From assembly GCA_002431805.1 (NCBI GenBank), contig DJEE01000162.1, positions 1 to 5,294 of the forward strand: a stretch of 5,294 nucleotides of DNA, read 5' to 3'. The notes beneath the pieces are model-generated. The model made no database searches. It saw only the letters and a program-made list of their open reading frames with translations, and was not told where the DNA came from. The translations under genes were made by a program, and so were the position numbers. Shown piece by piece: positions 3,685 through 5,294 of this stretch; the first letter of the stretch is position 1; each line of letters begins with the position of its first letter. This stretch comes from Eggerthellaceae bacterium UBA5906. Lineage in GTDB: Bacteria > Actinomycetota > Coriobacteriia > Coriobacteriales > Eggerthellaceae.

Positions 3685-4458
3685 ATGGCAGACGAGAACA
3701 TCCTCCTCAACGTGGAAGGCCTTTCGGCCGCCGTTGACGAGAAGGTCATTCTGCACGACGTCAACTTGACCGTGGGCGCTGGTGAGACCCACGTGCTGAT
3801 GGGCCCGAACGGCGCCGGCAAATCGACGCTGGGCCACGTGGTTATGGGCGATCCCGAATATACGGTGACCGGCGGCAAAATCACGTTCAACGGACAGGAT
3901 ATCACAAACCTGTCAACCGACAAGCGCTCGCATGCGGGCCTGTTTTTGAGCTTCCAGGCACCGGTGGAGATTCCCGGCGTGCCCGTAAGCAGCTTCCTGC
4001 GCGCCATTTCCGCAGGTCGCCCGGGTGTTGGCGACATGAAGGGCAAGCAGTTCCGCAAGCACGTCAAGGAACTGGCCGAAGAACTGAACATGGACCCGGC
4101 ATACCTGGACCGCGAGCTGGGCGTGGGCTTTTCCGGCGGCGAAAAGAAGAAGCTCGAAATGCTGCAGCTGCTTTTGCTCGAGCCGAAACTGGCCTTCCTC
4201 GATGAAACCGACTCCGGCCTTGACGTGGACGCGCTTTCCGTGGTGTCGCGCGGCATGGAAGTGTACCGCAAGCGCTGCAACGGCACGCTCGTCATCATCA
4301 CGCACAACACCCGCATCCTGGAGCATGTGGACGTCAACCGCGTGCACGTCCTGGTCAAGGGCCGCATGACGGCCGAGGGCGACGCCACCATGATCGCCAA
4401 CATCGACGAGAACGGCTTCGAGCAGTTCGAGCAGGCCGCGGCCGCCGCCGCCGAATAG
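3685..4458 (+). CDS. sufC: SufC, ATPase of the SufBCD Fe-S cluster assembly complex
   Basis: SufC is the cytosolic ABC-type ATPase of the SUF machine. Two copies bind SufB and SufD, and ATP hydrolysis drives the rearrangement needed for cluster assembly on the scaffold. The 257 residues match the usual length (about 245-265). Visible motifs are Walker A GPNGAGKST (40-48), Q-loop Gln91 within SFQAPVEIPGV (89-99, a SufC hallmark), signature FSGGEKKK (149-156), Walker B LAFLDE (169-174), D-loop SGLD (177-180) and the switch His207 in ITHNTR. Nothing essential is missing. The C-terminus ends in an alanine run, AAAAAAE, from a GCC/GCG repeat. It is the first gene of the operon, with its own promoter and leader, and sufB begins nine bases after its stop. 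Confidence 0.97.
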   Translation: MADENILLNVEGLSAAVDEKVILHDVNLTVGAGETHVLMGPNGAGKSTLGHVVMGDPEYTVTGGKITFNGQDITNLSTDKRSHAGLFLSFQAPVEIPGVPVSSFLRAISAGRPGVGDMKGKQFRKHVKELAEELNMDPAYLDRELGVGFSGGEKKKLEMLQLLLLEPKLAFLDETDSGLDVDALSVVSRGMEVYRKRCNGTLVIITHNTRILEHVDVNRVHVLVKGRMTAEGDATMIANIDENGFEQFEQAAAAAAE

Positions 4459-4467
4459 GGGCGCACC

Positions 4468-5294
4468 ATGGCTAAGCAACGCACCGAGGTCGCGGACATC
4501 GACCGCAGCCTCTACGACTTTTCATACGGCGACAGCACCGAGAAGCTGGCGGCGGGCCTGACGCCTGAAATCGTCCGCGAGATCTCGGAGAAGAAGGGCG
4601 AGCCGGAGTGGATGCTCCAGCACCGCCTGAAGTCGCTGGAAATCTACCAGAGCATGGCAACCCCGGACTGGGGCCCGTCCATCGCCGGCCTTGACATGGA
4701 CAACATCGTCACCTACGTCAAGCCCAACACCGACCAGAAGTCGGACTGGGACAGCCTGCCTGACGACGTGAAGAACACGTTCGATCGCCTGGGCATCCCC
4801 GAGGCCGAGCGCAGCTACTTGGCCGGCGTAGGCGCGCAGTACGACTCTGAACTGGTGTATCACAACATGCAGGACACCGCTAGCCGCATGGGCATCGTGT
4901 ACTCCGGCATCGAGGAGGCACTGCACGACCCGAAGTGGGAGCCGCTTATCCGCGAGAAGTTCATGACGCTCATCCCGCCCACCGACCACAAGTTCGCCGC
5001 CCTGCACGGCGCGGTGTGGTCCGGCGGCAGCTTCGTGTACGTGCCGAAGGACACCAAACTCGACTTCCCGCTGCAAAGCTACTTCCGCCTAAACGCCAAG
5101 GGTGCAGGTCAGTTCGAGCACACGCTCATCATCGTGGAAGACGGCGCCGACCTGCACTTCATCGAGGGTTGCAGCGCGCCTAAGTACAATGTGGCCAACC
5201 TGCACGCCGGTGCGGTGGAGCTGTTCGTAGGCAAAAACGCGCACCTGCGCTACTCGACCATCGAGAACTGGTCGAAGAACATGTACAACCTGAA
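4468..5294 (+). CDS. sufB: SufB, Fe-S cluster scaffold protein, 5' part only
   Basis: SufB is the scaffold of the SufBCD complex, where sulfur and iron are assembled into a nascent cluster. The first 275 residues are present; the family is about 465-495 long, so the rest, including most of the C-terminal beta-helix, lies beyond the right edge. Family landmarks are the N-terminal LTPEIVREIS (31-40) and EPEWMLQHRLKSLEIY (45-60), GIPEAERSYLAGVGAQYDSE (109-128), HGAVWSGGSFVYVPK (180-194) and HFIEGCSAPKYN (230-241). Cys235 in the last segment corresponds, as I recall, to the conserved cysteine that accepts sulfur near the SufB core (Cys254 in E. coli). The ATG at 4468 follows AGGGG, which overlaps the sufC stop codon, with a six-base spacer, so the two genes are co-transcribed and probably translationally coupled. 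sufD, sufS and sufU would be expected next. Confidence 0.96.
   Translation, partial: MAKQRTEVADIDRSLYDFSYGDSTEKLAAGLTPEIVREISEKKGEPEWMLQHRLKSLEIYQSMATPDWGPSIAGLDMDNIVTYVKPNTDQKSDWDSLPDDVKNTFDRLGIPEAERSYLAGVGAQYDSELVYHNMQDTASRMGIVYSGIEEALHDPKWEPLIREKFMTLIPPTDHKFAALHGAVWSGGSFVYVPKDTKLDFPLQSYFRLNAKGAGQFEHTLIIVEDGADLHFIEGCSAPKYNVANLHAGAVELFVGKNAHLRYSTIENWSKNMYNL

Noticed and set aside
3615..4499. 294-codon minus-strand open frame opposite sufC
   Set aside because: Shadow of sufC, whose motifs are complete; long antisense frames are common in GC-rich genes.

Overview
The window looks like chromosomal DNA from a GC-rich Gram-positive bacterium. The best guess is an actinobacterium of class Coriobacteriia (Eggerthellaceae or a close relative). 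The reasons are GC-rich codon use with strong AGGAGG/AAGGGG-type ribosome binding sites, a sufC-sufB gene order headed by a divergent Rrf2-family regulator, and a large actinobacterial-style Ala/Pro-rich membrane protein with a Ser/Gly/Thr tail. The genus cannot be fixed from sequence alone. No RNA genes, transposase genes or CRISPR arrays were seen.

Layout. Positions 1-557 (minus) hold the N-terminal 185 residues of a TcdA/CsdL-type E1-like enzyme, the tRNA threonylcarbamoyladenosine dehydratase; the gene runs off the left edge. Positions 558-942 are non-coding and contain a widely spaced inverted repeat and a small hairpin. Positions 943-2322 (minus) encode a 459-residue membrane protein of unknown function. 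It has six Thr-x-(Val/Leu)-(Met/Leu) motifs on the predicted cytoplasmic side, one clear transmembrane helix and a Ser-rich external tail. Positions 2323-2822 are non-coding and contain two copies of a TTTTGCAGGCAAA box. Positions 2823-3257 (minus) encode an Rrf2-family regulator with a C-terminal three-cysteine cluster. Positions 3258-3684 are the divergent control region between the regulator and suf. This region holds three strong palindromes, one of them a 32-bp-arm inverted repeat, a suf promoter, and a 29-bp dyad over the -10/start region. Positions 3685-4458 (plus) are sufC. Positions 4468-5294 (plus) are the first 275 residues of sufB, cut by the right edge.

How it fits together. SufC (ATPase) and SufB (scaffold) are the core of the SUF iron-sulfur cluster assembly machine, and further suf genes (sufD, sufS, sufU) probably follow to the right. 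The divergent Rrf2 protein has cysteines suited to binding an Fe-S cluster, so it is the natural candidate for sensing cluster supply and controlling suf through the dyad at 3619-3647. TcdA acts in tRNA modification; in E. coli its homologue CsdL belongs to the CsdA/CsdE sulfur-transfer system, so its position near suf may be meaningful. The 459-residue protein between them is the least explained element and, with the palindromes, the most interesting part of the window.
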